Part shown: positions 15,518 through 23,500 of the stretch, piece by piece
How positions within the stretch are numbered: the stretch's first letter is position 1
Layout of the letters: each line of letters opens with the position of its first letter
Source: an uncultured Dorea sp.
GTDB taxonomy: Bacteria > Bacillota > Clostridia > Lachnospirales > Lachnospiraceae
DNA length: 28,861 bases
Assembly: GCF_934294775.1 (NCBI RefSeq)
Contig: NZ_CAKRAH010000033.1
Coordinates: 1-28,861, forward strand
Direction of reading: 5' to 3'
Notes under the pieces: model-generated
Database searches by the model: none
What the model saw: only the letters and a program-made list of their open reading frames with translations
Told to the model about the DNA's origin: nothing
Made by a program: the position numbers and the translations under genes

Positions 15518-16732
15518 TTAAATCAGTTTTTCTCTTTTTTCTACACCATCTACAGATGCATGGATCACTCCATCTGTTACATGAATACGGAACTTCTGAT
15601 CTTTTCTTACCTGGCTGACCTTCTTTATTACACGTCCTTCTTGATCTTCCACATAAGAAAAGCCCTGATTTAACTTTCGAACCGGCGATACCCCGTTCAT
15701 TCTCTCTATCTGGATTGCAAGTCTGTGTCTTGCATCTTTTACTTTTTCTTTCATACAATCTCTTAGTTTTTCTTCCAGATCCACTGCCCGTTGTTGTTGT
15801 TCCTGAAGCTTGTATCTTGGATGCTGGTAAGAAAGCCTTGTCTGAAAATCTCTGGCATGAAGACGTTTCATACGGATCTGTGTCATCATAGTCCGTTTCA
15901 TACGTACCTGGCATTCATTCAGATAAGCAGCATATTGCCTGTAATCCCATACCGCCAGCTCCGCAGCTGCCGAAGGTGTCGGTGCTCTTAGATCTGCAAC
16001 ATAATCGGCAATGGTTGTATCGGTCTCATGCCCTACAGCTGAGATAACCGGAACACGGCAGTTAAAAATCGCTCTTGCAACTTCTTCTTCATTAAAAGCC
16101 CAAAGATCCTCGATCGAGCCACCGCCCCGTCCGACAATAATTACATCCACATCATGACTTTCCAGCATCTCGATTCCACGCACGATACTTTCTTTTGCGC
16201 CTTCTCCCTGTACCTGGGCAGGAAATAAGATGAGCTGTACATATGGATTACGCCTTGCGGAAATGTTCATGATATCCCGGATTGCGGCTCCTGTCGGTGC
16301 TGTTACAATCCCAATCCTCCTGGCGAATCCCGGAATTTCTTTTTTATATTCCGGTGCAAACATCCCCATCTCCTCTAATTCCTGCTTTAACATCTGGAAT
16401 TTCTCATACAGGACGCCTTCTCCGTCCAGACGGATTTCTCTTGCATACAGCTGATACGATCCGCTTTTTTCGTACACATTTACTGATCCAAGTACAATTA
16501 CCTGCTGTCCTTCGCTCATATGAAAAGAGAGCCCGCCTCGCTGCCCTGCAAACATAACACAGGCAATCGTTCCGGACTCATCCTTTAATGAAAAATATAT
16601 ATGTCCCGATGTGTGATACTTACAGTTAGAGACTTCTCCTTTCACATAGATACGGTTCAGCATAAAGTCCTGGGTGAACATATTCTTGATGTAAGAATTC
16701 ACCTGTTTTACTGTATATACATTTCGAGCCAT
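15518..16732 (-). CDS. xseA: Exodeoxyribonuclease VII large subunit
   Basis: Catalytic subunit of exonuclease VII, which degrades single-stranded DNA bidirectionally. The 404 residues comprise an N-terminal OB-fold (about 1-105, YVKGEVSNCKYHTSGHIYFSLKD region), the catalytic domain with GRGGGSIEDLWAFN (201-214) and AVGHETDTTIADYVADLRAPTP (232-253), a coiled-coil arm (about 265-350) where XseB binds, and a small C-terminal segment. ATG at 16732 lies 15 bases after the nusB stop. In B. subtilis folD sits between nusB and xseA; it is absent here. A large overlapping frame on the same strand (15459-15914) is only a shadow. Confidence 0.96.
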   Translation of the reverse strand: MARNVYTVKQVNSYIKNMFTQDFMLNRIYVKGEVSNCKYHTSGHIYFSLKDESGTIACVMFAGQRGGLSFHMSEGQQVIVLGSVNVYEKSGSYQLYAREIRLDGEGVLYEKFQMLKQELEEMGMFAPEYKKEIPGFARRIGIVTAPTGAAIRDIMNISARRNPYVQLILFPAQVQGEGAKESIVRGIEMLESHDVDVIIVGRGGGSIEDLWAFNEEEVARAIFNCRVPVISAVGHETDTTIADYVADLRAPTPSAAAELAVWDYRQYAAYLNECQVRMKRTMMTQIRMKRLHARDFQTRLSYQHPRYKLQEQQQRAVDLEEKLRDCMKEKVKDARHRLAIQIERMNGVSPVRKLNQGFSYVEDQEGRVIKKVSQVRKDQKFRIHVTDGVIHASVDGVEKREKLI

Positions 16733-16747
16733 TCTCTACCTCTGTGA

Positions 16748-17146
16748 TTAATCTGCAAGTTTTGCCAACACACCATTTACAAATGATGCACCGCCTTCAC
16801 TGCTGTATTTCTTTGCAAGATTTACAGCTTCATTGATTGCAACTCCTGTCGGAACATCTTCGTCCCATTTGATCTCATACACTGCAAGTCTTAAGATGGT
16901 AAGGTCTACTTTGTTCATACGGGTTGTCTTCCATCCGGTTGTATGTTCATTGATCAAAGTATCGATCTCTTCAACCTTTTCCATTATCTTCTGTGCTTTT
17001 TCACTGATATAGCTGATGTCCTTTTCAGTTGCGCCTTCTACCTGCTCAAAGTATAACTCTGTCTGAACGGTATGCTCTGCGACATCATTAAAATCTGCAC
17101 CAAATATTAATTTAAAGATATGTTCTCTTTGTTCTGTTCTTTTCAC
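16748..17146 (-). CDS. nusB: Transcription antitermination factor NusB
   Basis: Binds boxA RNA with NusE (S10) and supports rRNA antitermination. The 132 residues are the usual all-helical NusB length. Recognisable parts are the N-terminal REHIFKLIFGADF, the middle TTRMNKVDLTILRLAVYEI, and the C-terminal GVAINEAVNLAKKYSSEGGASFVNGVLAKL. The start is GTG at 17146, immediately after the asp23 TAA stop, with GGAGG eight bases upstream inside the asp23 end. This is a clear translational-coupling arrangement. Confidence 0.96.
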   Translation of the reverse strand: MKRTEQREHIFKLIFGADFNDVAEHTVQTELYFEQVEGATEKDISYISEKAQKIMEKVEEIDTLINEHTTGWKTTRMNKVDLTILRLAVYEIKWDEDVPTGVAINEAVNLAKKYSSEGGASFVNGVLAKLAD

Positions 17147-17530
17147 TTATGCTTCCTCCGGTATCTCGACTCCGGCAACACGGATATTTACATCGGCCAC
17201 CTCAAGTCCTGTCATATTCTCGATTGCAGCTTTTACTTTTTCCTGCACTTTAGAAGTAATATCTTTAATGCTGTATCCATAAGTCAGATTCAGCGCCAGG
17301 GATACAGTTACGATGCCATCTAACACATCTACTTTTACTCCTTTGGATAAAGACTTCATTCCAAGCTTACTGATCAGCTCTCTGGTTGCATTACCAGCCA
17401 TAGAAGATACACCTTCTACTTCCATTGCTGCAAGTCCTGCAATGATTGCAACGACTTCGTCTGCGATCTTAACGTCTCCAAGGTTTGCATCTGCTTTTAT
17501 TGTATACGTATTCTTTTCTTCTTTACTCAT
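17147..17530 (-). CDS. Asp23/Gls24 family protein (YqhY-like)
   Basis: A 127-residue protein of the Asp23/Gls24 family (formerly DUF322), recognised by the spacing of its segments: IADEVVAIIAGLAAMEVEGVSS near 21-43, a middle GVKVDVLDGIVTVSLALNLTYG, and the C-terminal TGLEVADVNIRVAGVEIPEE. It is small and soluble, without a membrane segment. In B. subtilis the homologue YqhY lies between accC and nusB and is tied genetically to acetyl-CoA carboxylase control. Here nusB follows but no acc gene is adjacent, so that tie cannot be assumed. ATG at 17530 follows GGGAGG. It is the first gene of a long run ending at recN, behind its own promoter. Confidence 0.9.
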   Translation of the reverse strand: MSKEEKNTYTIKADANLGDVKIADEVVAIIAGLAAMEVEGVSSMAGNATRELISKLGMKSLSKGVKVDVLDGIVTVSLALNLTYGYSIKDITSKVQEKVKAAIENMTGLEVADVNIRVAGVEIPEEA

Positions 17531-17569
17531 CTTTTCAGAAACCTCCCGTCTGGTTTTTCACTGATTTTT

Positions 17570-17598
17570 ATTATAACAAATTTATATTCATTTGAAAA
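17570..17598 (-). promoter_or_regulatory. Promoter of the asp23-nusB-xseAB-ispA-dxs-tlyA-nadK-argR-recN run
   Basis: On the minus strand, TTTTCA (17593-17598) and a perfect TATAAT (17570-17575) are 17 bases apart, some 40 bases upstream of the asp23 ATG. The -35 is 4 of 6 and falls in the T-rich tail of the prfC terminator hairpin. Confidence 0.6.
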
Positions 17599-17619
17599 CC
17601 CCCAGACACGCCGGGAGTC
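17595..17619 (-). terminator. Probable weak terminator after prfC
   Basis: On the minus strand GACTCCC (17613-17619) can pair with GGGGGTT (17597-17603) through seven base pairs including two G-U pairs. The loop is nine bases and a short T-run follows (17595-17598). It is G/C-rich but imperfect, so some readthrough into asp23 is plausible. Confidence 0.5.
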
Positions 17620-17633
17620 CTCGTAAATATATT

Positions 17634-19235
17634 TTATTTTCCAAATTCTGTCAGTCTCAGGCCTTCATTACGGTCAACGGTCATACGGATACTCCATTCA
17701 TTGACAAACAGAAGCAGCGGACGGCCCTTCAGGTCTTTGACTTTCTTCATGTCAGAAGTTCCTGTAAGCTTATCCAGATCAATCTCTTCGTTTTCAATCC
17801 AGCGGATGTATTCATACGGAAGGTTTTCCAGACGGATCTCTACGTTGTATTCATTTTCCAGTCTGTATTTTAATACGTCAAACTGCAGTACACCTACAAC
17901 ACCAACGATGATCTCTTCCATTCCGGTATTATATTCCTGGAAGATCTGGATCGCACCTTCCTGGGCAATCTGGTTGATTCCCTTGATAAACTGCTTTCTC
18001 TTCATCGTATCCACCTGTCGTACACGTGCAAAATGCTCCGGTGCAAAGGTCGGGATTCCTTCATAAGTAAAGCGGTCCTGTGCAGTTGTCAGTGTATCAC
18101 CGATGGAAAAGATTCCCGGATCAAATACACCGATAATATCCCCGCCATAAGCCTTACTGATCATTTTACGTTCACTTGCCATCATCTGCTGCGGCTGTGA
18201 AAGACGCACTTTCTTACCCCCCTGCATATGATAAACATCCATGCCTGCTTCAAATTCTCCGGAGCAGATACGCATAAATGCAATTCGGTCACGATGTGCT
18301 TTGTTCATATTTGCCTGAATCTTAAATACAAAGGCAGAAAAATCTCCTTCCTCCATCGGGTCGATCGCACCCTTATCCGAAATTCTCGGAAGTGGTGAAG
18401 TTGTCATCTGAAGGAAATGCTGCAGGAACGTCTCTACACCAAAGTTTGTAAGTGCAGAACCAAAGAAGACCGGTGAAAGTTCTCCTTTGCTTACAAGCTC
18501 CTGATCGAATTCTGCTCCTGCACCATCCTGCAGTTCGATCTCTTCTTCGAGCTGCATTCTCTGGTCGTCTGTGATCAGCCATGAAATCTCCGGATCATTG
18601 ATGTCTACTTTTTTTACTTCTCCCTGTGTTGTTCCTTTTTTCGTATCAGAGAAAATCTCTACCTTCTTGCTTGCTCTGTCATATACCCCTTTGAATTCTT
18701 TACCGGAACCAATCGGCCAGTTGATCGGGCATGTGGCAATTCCAAGTTCATTTTCAATATCATCCAGAAGTTCAAATGTATCCATCGCTTCACGGTCCAT
18801 CTTGTTGATAAATGTAAAGATCGGGATATGACGCATGGTACATACTTTAAAAAGTTTTCTTGTCTGCGCCTCGACACCCTTTGATGCATCGATTACCATC
18901 ACTGCGGAATCTGCTGCCATCAGTGTACGGTAAGTATCTTCCGAGAAATCCTGATGTCCCGGTGTATCCAGAATATTGATACAATATCCATCATAGTTAA
19001 ACTGCAATACAGAAGAAGTAACCGAAATACCTCTTTCTTTTTCAATCTCCATCCAGTCAGAAACTGCATGCTTTGCTGTCGCTTTTCCTTTTACACTTCC
19101 CGCCTGATTGATAGCTCCTCCATATAACAGGAACTTTTCCGTAAGTGTCGTCTTACCGGCATCCGGATGCGAGATGATTGCAAATGTTCTTCTTTTCTTT
19201 ATCTGATTCTTTACTTCATTCGTAATCTGTGACAT
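17634..19235 (-). CDS. prfC: Peptide chain release factor 3
   Basis: Translational GTPase that recycles RF1/RF2 from the ribosome after peptide release. The 533-residue length is typical (E. coli 529). GTPase motifs: G1 SHPDAGKTT (22-30), switch region EKERGISVTSSV (65-76), G3 DTPGH (90-94) and G4 NKMD (144-147). The RF3-specific domains 2 and 3 follow, with the YNVEIRLENLPYEYIRW segment near the end. ATG at 19235 has TAGGAGTG upstream and a strong promoter lies further up. It sits between spoIIIAH and the asp23 gene, where accB-accC stand in B. subtilis, and appears to be an independent unit. Confidence 0.96.
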   Translation of the reverse strand: MSQITNEVKNQIKKRRTFAIISHPDAGKTTLTEKFLLYGGAINQAGSVKGKATAKHAVSDWMEIEKERGISVTSSVLQFNYDGYCINILDTPGHQDFSEDTYRTLMAADSAVMVIDASKGVEAQTRKLFKVCTMRHIPIFTFINKMDREAMDTFELLDDIENELGIATCPINWPIGSGKEFKGVYDRASKKVEIFSDTKKGTTQGEVKKVDINDPEISWLITDDQRMQLEEEIELQDGAGAEFDQELVSKGELSPVFFGSALTNFGVETFLQHFLQMTTSPLPRISDKGAIDPMEEGDFSAFVFKIQANMNKAHRDRIAFMRICSGEFEAGMDVYHMQGGKKVRLSQPQQMMASERKMISKAYGGDIIGVFDPGIFSIGDTLTTAQDRFTYEGIPTFAPEHFARVRQVDTMKRKQFIKGINQIAQEGAIQIFQEYNTGMEEIIVGVVGVLQFDVLKYRLENEYNVEIRLENLPYEYIRWIENEEIDLDKLTGTSDMKKVKDLKGRPLLLFVNEWSIRMTVDRNEGLRLTEFGK

Positions 19236-19285
19236 ATATTAAACACTCCTAATTATAGTATATCCGTTTATAGGCACTATTAATC

Positions 19286-19314
19286 AGTATAACATATGTA
19301 CGCTGGATGCTCAA
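19286..19314 (-). promoter_or_regulatory. Promoter of prfC
   Basis: On the minus strand TTGAGC (19309-19314) and TATACT (19286-19291) are separated by 17 bases. A TG dinucleotide one base before the -10 makes it an extended -10 promoter. It is about 50 bases upstream of the prfC ATG. No terminator for the preceding spoIIIAH gene was found in this 115-base gap. Confidence 0.7.
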
Positions 19315-19350
19315 TTATATTTTTTATTTGTTTATAGATTTGTTTGCGGA

Positions 19351-19992
19351 TTATTTATTCGTGGATTCATCGGCATATACCGGATTGATCACAATATTCT
19401 GTGCGGCAACACCGGTCTTTCTGGTCACGATATCTTCGATCTGTGCACGGTTTGCATCGCTTAACTCAGATGCGCCGACGATTACATCCGCCTGTTCATC
19501 TGTAATGCTGACGACTGCATCGGAGAATCCCTTTGCTGCAAGCAGTGATTCTGCTGCCGTCTCTTTTTCAGAGATTTCCGTCATCTGGACCATCTGGTTA
19601 ATGGCATCCTTTTTTTCTTCTTCACTGATGTCCTTATTATCAATAATATTCTGAAGCGTTTCTTTATTCCTGGATCTTACCTGCTCCCGGCTTACTTTTG
19701 CCTGTGCTGCTACCGAACTGACATTTCCATTTGTCAGCACTGCTTCTCCAGGTGTCCCATCCACGCTGCCATCGCTTTTGGTTCCATCCTGACTATTGAT
19801 ATCTCCGGAAGTGGCAGCTGCATCTTCCTCGGAAATGTCAAGAAGTTCCTTGCTTGCAAGCTCTGAACTGGTCTGCTGCGTCTTACTTTTTCCAGAAAAT
19901 ATTTTTCCGGAATAATTCATATAACCGGCAGCAGCTATCATAACTGCAAGTGTTGCGATAATGATCTGATTCTTTCTGGCTATCTTTTTCAC
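19351..19992 (-). CDS. spoIIIAH: Stage III sporulation protein AH
   Basis: Mother-cell component of the SpoIIIA-SpoIIQ channel. Its periplasmic-side domain forms a ring through the YscJ/FliF-like fold and contacts SpoIIQ in the forespore. The protein of 213 residues has one membrane segment (about 9-25, IIIATLAVMIAAAGYMNY), a low-complexity linker and a C-terminal helical/beta domain (about 115-213) with SDAVVSITDEQADVIV and DIVTRKTGVAAQNIVINPVY. I chose GTG at 19992, with AGGAGG seven bases upstream. The open frame continues eight codons to 20016 but has no ribosome site there. It is the last gene of the spoIIIA operon and is followed by prfC with its own promoter. Confidence 0.92.
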   Translation of the reverse strand: MKKIARKNQIIIATLAVMIAAAGYMNYSGKIFSGKSKTQQTSSELASKELLDISEEDAAATSGDINSQDGTKSDGSVDGTPGEAVLTNGNVSSVAAQAKVSREQVRSRNKETLQNIIDNKDISEEEKKDAINQMVQMTEISEKETAAESLLAAKGFSDAVVSITDEQADVIVGASELSDANRAQIEDIVTRKTGVAAQNIVINPVYADESTNK

Positions 19993-20018
19993 GGTTCGTC
20001 CTCCTGCTCTTAACATAG

Positions 20019-20678
20019 TTAACTGGTCTGCTTTTTCATTATTCTAATCTTATGCGGTTCAATATCAAATAATGCCTGGACAGCTCCGCTGATATTTTCC
20101 TTTACCACAGCATTCCCGCCTCCATCTGCAAGCACCACTACACCTTCTACTTCCGGACTTAGTTCTTTGCTTACGTACGGACTTTCGTCCGTATTACTTC
20201 CGTCATAGATTGTAGATTCCTTTTTATTTGACCGGCTGGTCTGTCTTGTGCCTCCCTGGCTGTCTCTTTCCGTCGTTGTTTCCTGATCAGACTCCACATC
20301 TTTATCAAGCACTTTTTCCGAAGAGGACTTTAAGGTAATCATAACTTCCACATTTCCTGCTCCATCTATCTGGGAAAGGAGCTGGGCAAGCCGCTGCTCC
20401 AGATTCTTTGTATAAGCAGTCATATCCGCACTCCCCTGACCGGATATGGAGAATCCACTCTCATCTGATGTTCCTGTATCGTATGTTTCTGACGATCCAT
20501 TTTTGGACGTATTTTTTACCGGAACTGCAATTACCATCAGAAGAATGCCAACAAGCAGCAGGATAAGGAGCTGATCTTTCCTAAGATTCCGAAGTGAAGC
20601 TATTCCAAAATTTTGCGCCGAAAATTTTTTCCACTTCTCATTCTTCCAGAACGGCATTCCCGTCTTTTCTGATTTCAA
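20019..20678 (-). CDS. spoIIIAG: Stage III sporulation protein AG
   Basis: Forms a large oligomeric ring in the mother-cell membrane as part of the channel complex. The 219 residues contain one membrane helix (about 37-54), a Ser/Thr/Asp/Gln-rich linker, and a ring-building domain whose end reads VEGVVVLADGGGNAVVKENISGAVQALFDIEPHKIRIMK, a clear SpoIIIAG/YscJ-type signature. The start is a TTG at 20678, six bases after AGGTGG and inside the last codons of spoIIIAF. ATG at 20657 is the alternative but lacks a good ribosome site. Tight coupling with AF and AH (three-base gap to the upstream limit of the AH frame) is evident. Confidence 0.92.
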   Translation of the reverse strand: MKSEKTGMPFWKNEKWKKFSAQNFGIASLRNLRKDQLLILLLVGILLMVIAVPVKNTSKNGSSETYDTGTSDESGFSISGQGSADMTAYTKNLEQRLAQLLSQIDGAGNVEVMITLKSSSEKVLDKDVESDQETTTERDSQGGTRQTSRSNKKESTIYDGSNTDESPYVSKELSPEVEGVVVLADGGGNAVVKENISGAVQALFDIEPHKIRIMKKQTS

Positions 20679-21036
20679 TCCGCTCCACCTCGATTCTTTG
20701 ATTATGTTCTATATCATCATTTTCCAGATCTTTTTCATTCGTTCTGTTTTTTTGCTCAAGAACAGTGATCTGTTCTATCAACTCCTGGCTTTTTTTACTA
20801 TTTTCCTCCAACTGCTCCCTATATTCCCTGCTTTTATAAATATCCGTAAAAATATTTTCTTTTCCGGTCACTTTGAATATCGGAAGGATCAACATCGACA
20901 CCATCAGAAGCCCAGTAAAAAAGCGTACATATTTTTGGAATCCCTGATCTGGTATCATCTGCAAAACAGCTGTACTTAATATTGCAAAAAAAGCCAGATT
21001 TTTCACCCAGTTATATACGGTATCTATGATGCTCAA
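20638..21036 (-). CDS. spoIIIAF: Stage III sporulation protein AF
   Basis: Membrane protein of the SpoIIIA complex. The 132 residues have two predicted membrane helices (about 12-30 and 37-53) and then a charged, glutamate/lysine-rich cytoplasmic or intermembrane tail, shorter than in B. subtilis (206 aa), ending VERIEIRKDGNAVLEE. The start is a TTG at 21036, nine bases after AGGGA; no ATG precedes the first helix. The last codons overlap spoIIIAG by 41 bases. Identification rests on position between AE and AG, the two-helix N-terminus and its sequence pattern. Confidence 0.88.
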   Translation of the reverse strand: MSIIDTVYNWVKNLAFFAILSTAVLQMIPDQGFQKYVRFFTGLLMVSMLILPIFKVTGKENIFTDIYKSREYREQLEENSKKSQELIEQITVLEQKNRTNEKDLENDDIEHNQRIEVERIEIRKDGNAVLEE

Positions 21037-21097
21037 TATAACGCTTCCCTTCTATTATTGGTTCTGCCAGTCTGTAAATATATATTGTCGCAGACCT

Positions 21098-22330
21098 TTA
21101 GTTTCCCGTTAATGCAGCTACAATTGCAATTGTAAGCAAAAATAACAATCCCACAGTAAACACCATTTGCAGCAACAATCCGCATCCTTCTGCTACCGCC
21201 TCCACACATCCAATAACCCTGTCATCGGAAACCGGTTGTATCATCACTGCCGTCATCTTATAAAGCAACTCTGTTGCCGCAATCTGTATAAGCGGAAGTG
21301 TACAAAGTGCAATGCAGATAAGAGCACCTGCCATTCCAATCCCGTTTTTCACCAGAACAGCCGTACCAATCGCCACTTCCGTCATTCCTCCAAGCAGATT
21401 TCCGACGCCCGGAATCGCTTCTGCGCCTTTTGTCACGGCACTTCGCCGGACTGTATCAATGGCAGGACTGATCATTCCCTGGATCAGATTCACTCCGATC
21501 ACACAGGCAAGAGCAGTCCTTAATGTCCACTTTACAATCAGTGCCAGAAGTTCTGAAAATTTTTCAAACATTTCTTCCGGCGTCAAAAAATTAAGAACCC
21601 GGATCATCATATAGACTCTCACTACCGGCAGCAATATTTTCCCAATAATCAATTCTACCCCATAGATTAAAAATAACATCAGATTATAAAACGCCACAGA
21701 CGTTACGCTTCCTTTAGCAACCGCTACCGCCAGAAAATACACTGGACAAAACACACTCATAAAGCCTGTAACTGCCAAAATTCCAGCTTCAACCTTACTT
21801 AACACAACATCGAATGCAGTAATCGTCAATGCAATCAGCATCAGATAAATAATATAAAATCCTATCCCCGCCACCTGTCTGTTCTGCAGAATTCCGGTAA
21901 ACTGATTCATCACTGCTGCGATCATGGCAATCATTACAATATAGATCAGCGTCTTTTTTTCCATCTGCAGCAGATAGACACACTGTTCTTTGGCAAATGT
22001 TCCTAACAATCGAAAAGAATGCTTTAAATCCCCGCTCAAAATCTCTGATAAAACATCTTCGAATTTTACCTGTGCATCCGGGAACAATTCCTTTAAAGAG
22101 TTATCGATCTCTCCGTAATCAAATGTCGAAAGGATAGCATCCCGGATTTCCGAAGATGATTCAGATACGGATGCTGATGTGTCCGTATCATCTGCATAAG
22201 CAACGGTATATAGACAGAAACTGCATAAAACGATGCACATGCACAACACCACACCAAGCATAACCAGACTCTTATGTATTATTCTGGCTGTTTTGCTGTT
22301 ATGAAAACCGGTATTCCCATATGCTTTCAT
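21098..22330 (-). CDS. spoIIIAE: Stage III sporulation protein AE
   Basis: Polytopic membrane protein proposed to form or support the export pore of the mother-cell channel. The 410 residues begin with a signal sequence (hydrophobic 24-44, likely cleaved after AYA). An acidic/serine-rich extracytoplasmic segment follows, then six to eight hydrophobic helices between about 115 and 408. AIPGVGNLLGGMTEVAIGTAVLVKNGIGMAG is a strongly conserved family stretch. ATG at 22330 overlaps the spoIIIAD stop (ATGA) and has GGAG nine bases upstream. It is followed after 61 bases by spoIIIAF, the only noticeable gap inside the operon. Confidence 0.94.
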   Translation of the reverse strand: MKAYGNTGFHNSKTARIIHKSLVMLGVVLCMCIVLCSFCLYTVAYADDTDTSASVSESSSEIRDAILSTFDYGEIDNSLKELFPDAQVKFEDVLSEILSGDLKHSFRLLGTFAKEQCVYLLQMEKKTLIYIVMIAMIAAVMNQFTGILQNRQVAGIGFYIIYLMLIALTITAFDVVLSKVEAGILAVTGFMSVFCPVYFLAVAVAKGSVTSVAFYNLMLFLIYGVELIIGKILLPVVRVYMMIRVLNFLTPEEMFEKFSELLALIVKWTLRTALACVIGVNLIQGMISPAIDTVRRSAVTKGAEAIPGVGNLLGGMTEVAIGTAVLVKNGIGMAGALICIALCTLPLIQIAATELLYKMTAVMIQPVSDDRVIGCVEAVAEGCGLLLQMVFTVGLLFLLTIAIVAALTGN

Positions 22331-22713
22331 ATCAGAAAACTCCGTATTGTTTGTAATAGTGCCATCAAAACAGGAAGGCTTAATACCATAATTGTAATTT
22401 TGGCAAACACTTCAATCTGAAGGGCAATCGTCTGATATCCGGCGTCCTTACAGATGGAAGAAGCAAATTCTGCCACATAAGTAACTCCAAGCACTTTCCA
22501 TAATGTTTTCAGGTAATCCGAATCCAGATTTACCGCATCTGCAATCTCCTTTAATACCTCCATGAGCCAGCTGATCTTATCTAAAAGAGAGGCAAATATT
22601 AATAGTCCAAGTGCAAGACTTATGTACATTCCATATTCTGCTTTTACATTCTTAAACTGTACCGCCAGAAGTACCCCTGCCACTCCAAGCACTCCTACCT
22701 GCAGCATACTCAT
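22327..22713 (-). CDS. spoIIIAD: Stage III sporulation protein AD
   Basis: Small polytopic membrane component of the SpoIIIA channel. The proposed 128-residue protein starts MSMLQVGVLGVAGVLLAVQFK and has about four hydrophobic segments. It has the conserved middle LDSDYLKTLWKVLGVTYVAEFASSICKDAGYQTIALQIEVFAKI. The open frame runs further up to 22848, but that part overlaps spoIIIAC and reads as a shadow; 128 residues agrees with B. subtilis (133). GGGTGG about ten bases upstream serves as ribosome site. ATG at 22740 and 22707 are alternatives. Confidence 0.92.
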   Translation of the reverse strand: MSMLQVGVLGVAGVLLAVQFKNVKAEYGMYISLALGLLIFASLLDKISWLMEVLKEIADAVNLDSDYLKTLWKVLGVTYVAEFASSICKDAGYQTIALQIEVFAKITIMVLSLPVLMALLQTIRSFLI

Positions 22714-22762
22714 AAAGCAACTTCCACCCTTTCCTGTCATTTTATTATTTATGGCTTTCACT

Positions 22763-22957
22763 CTATAAAGAAAACAAATTCTGAATAGATTCGAACAGAT
22801 CATATATATATGGCACAATCCAGAACAATACCAAAAGCAGCCCGGCAAGACTGGTAAGAAATGCCTGTTCTTCTCTTCCGCTGTGCTTTAATACCTGGCA
22901 TAGAATCGATACCAGAATTCCTACGGCTGCTATTTTAAAAATCAGATTTATGCTCAT
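22763..22957 (-). CDS. spoIIIAC: Stage III sporulation protein AC
   Basis: A 64-residue membrane protein with two hydrophobic helices (about 4-22 and 33-55): MSINLIFKIAAVGILVSI, then LKHSGREEQAFLTSLAG, then LLLVLFWIVPYIYDLF. Size and pattern match B. subtilis SpoIIIAC (68 aa). The frame is open to 23023, but ATG at 22957 has GGGAG seven bases upstream and begins at the conserved N-terminus. It lies between spoIIIAB and AD in the canonical order. Confidence 0.93.
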   Translation of the reverse strand: MSINLIFKIAAVGILVSILCQVLKHSGREEQAFLTSLAGLLLVLFWIVPYIYDLFESIQNLFSL

Positions 22958-22974
22958 ATCAATACTCCCTGTTT

Positions 22975-23493
22975 TTATAACAATATAATAGAAAGAAAGA
23001 TTCCCGCCGTAATACCTATACATCTATGCAGGCGGATTCTTTCCTTTTCTTCTGCATGCAGTTCTTCCATCCGCTGCTCCATACTTTCCATATACAGATC
23101 CAGCGTCCGTATCTGCATCTGCAAGTCAATTGTTCCAAGCTCACTTCCAATTCTTCCAAGACTCTCCACGATTTCTTCCGGAAGCTCTGCGTCTGTCAGA
23201 TACTCTTTCACTTCTTCCTGCCATATGACCGAAAGACTTGTACCTTGTCTGTTGCGCAGCCTTTCATACAGGGACAACAACCATGACTGATATGGTTCCT
23301 GCGCATCTTTTCCTGTCAGCAATACGGCTTCCGGAAGCATCTGTCTGGAATACTGTAGCTCACTTCGTAATCGGAAGATCAATTTTCTTAGATAACGCAT
23401 CTGTCTATAACATTCCTCTATCTTCCATGCCTGACACATTCCCCATCCGGTAGTTGCAATAATAATCAACATTGCACCAATACATCTTTGCAT
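22975..23493 (-). CDS. spoIIIAB: Stage III sporulation protein AB
   Basis: Membrane-anchored partner of the SpoIIIAA ATPase. The 172 residues equal B. subtilis SpoIIIAB (171). It has an N-terminal hydrophobic helix (about 5-20, IGAMLIIIATTGWGM) and a long helical soluble part with QMRYLRKLIFRLRSELQYSRQMLPEA. LGRIGSELGTIDLQMQIRTLDLYMESMEQR follows, and a C-terminal hydrophobic segment closes it, recalling type II secretion GspF-like domains. ATG at 23493 is seven bases after the spoIIIAA stop. The ribosome site (AAGTGA) is weak, so coupling to AA is likely. The frame upstream of it overlaps spoIIIAA and is discarded. Confidence 0.92.
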   Translation of the reverse strand: MQRCIGAMLIIIATTGWGMCQAWKIEECYRQMRYLRKLIFRLRSELQYSRQMLPEAVLLTGKDAQEPYQSWLLSLYERLRNRQGTSLSVIWQEEVKEYLTDAELPEEIVESLGRIGSELGTIDLQMQIRTLDLYMESMEQRMEELHAEEKERIRLHRCIGITAGIFLSIILL

Positions 23494-23500
23494 CTTCCAT

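Noticed and set aside
15459..15914. 151-residue minus-strand frame overlapping xseA
   Set aside because: Same strand but another frame; composition is low-complexity and basic, and xseA covers the region with family motifs.
19236..19262. Second -10 (TATAAT) immediately before prfC
   Set aside because: It would put the transcript start on the ribosome site, and no -35 lies at the right distance. The TTGAGC/TATACT pair is much better.
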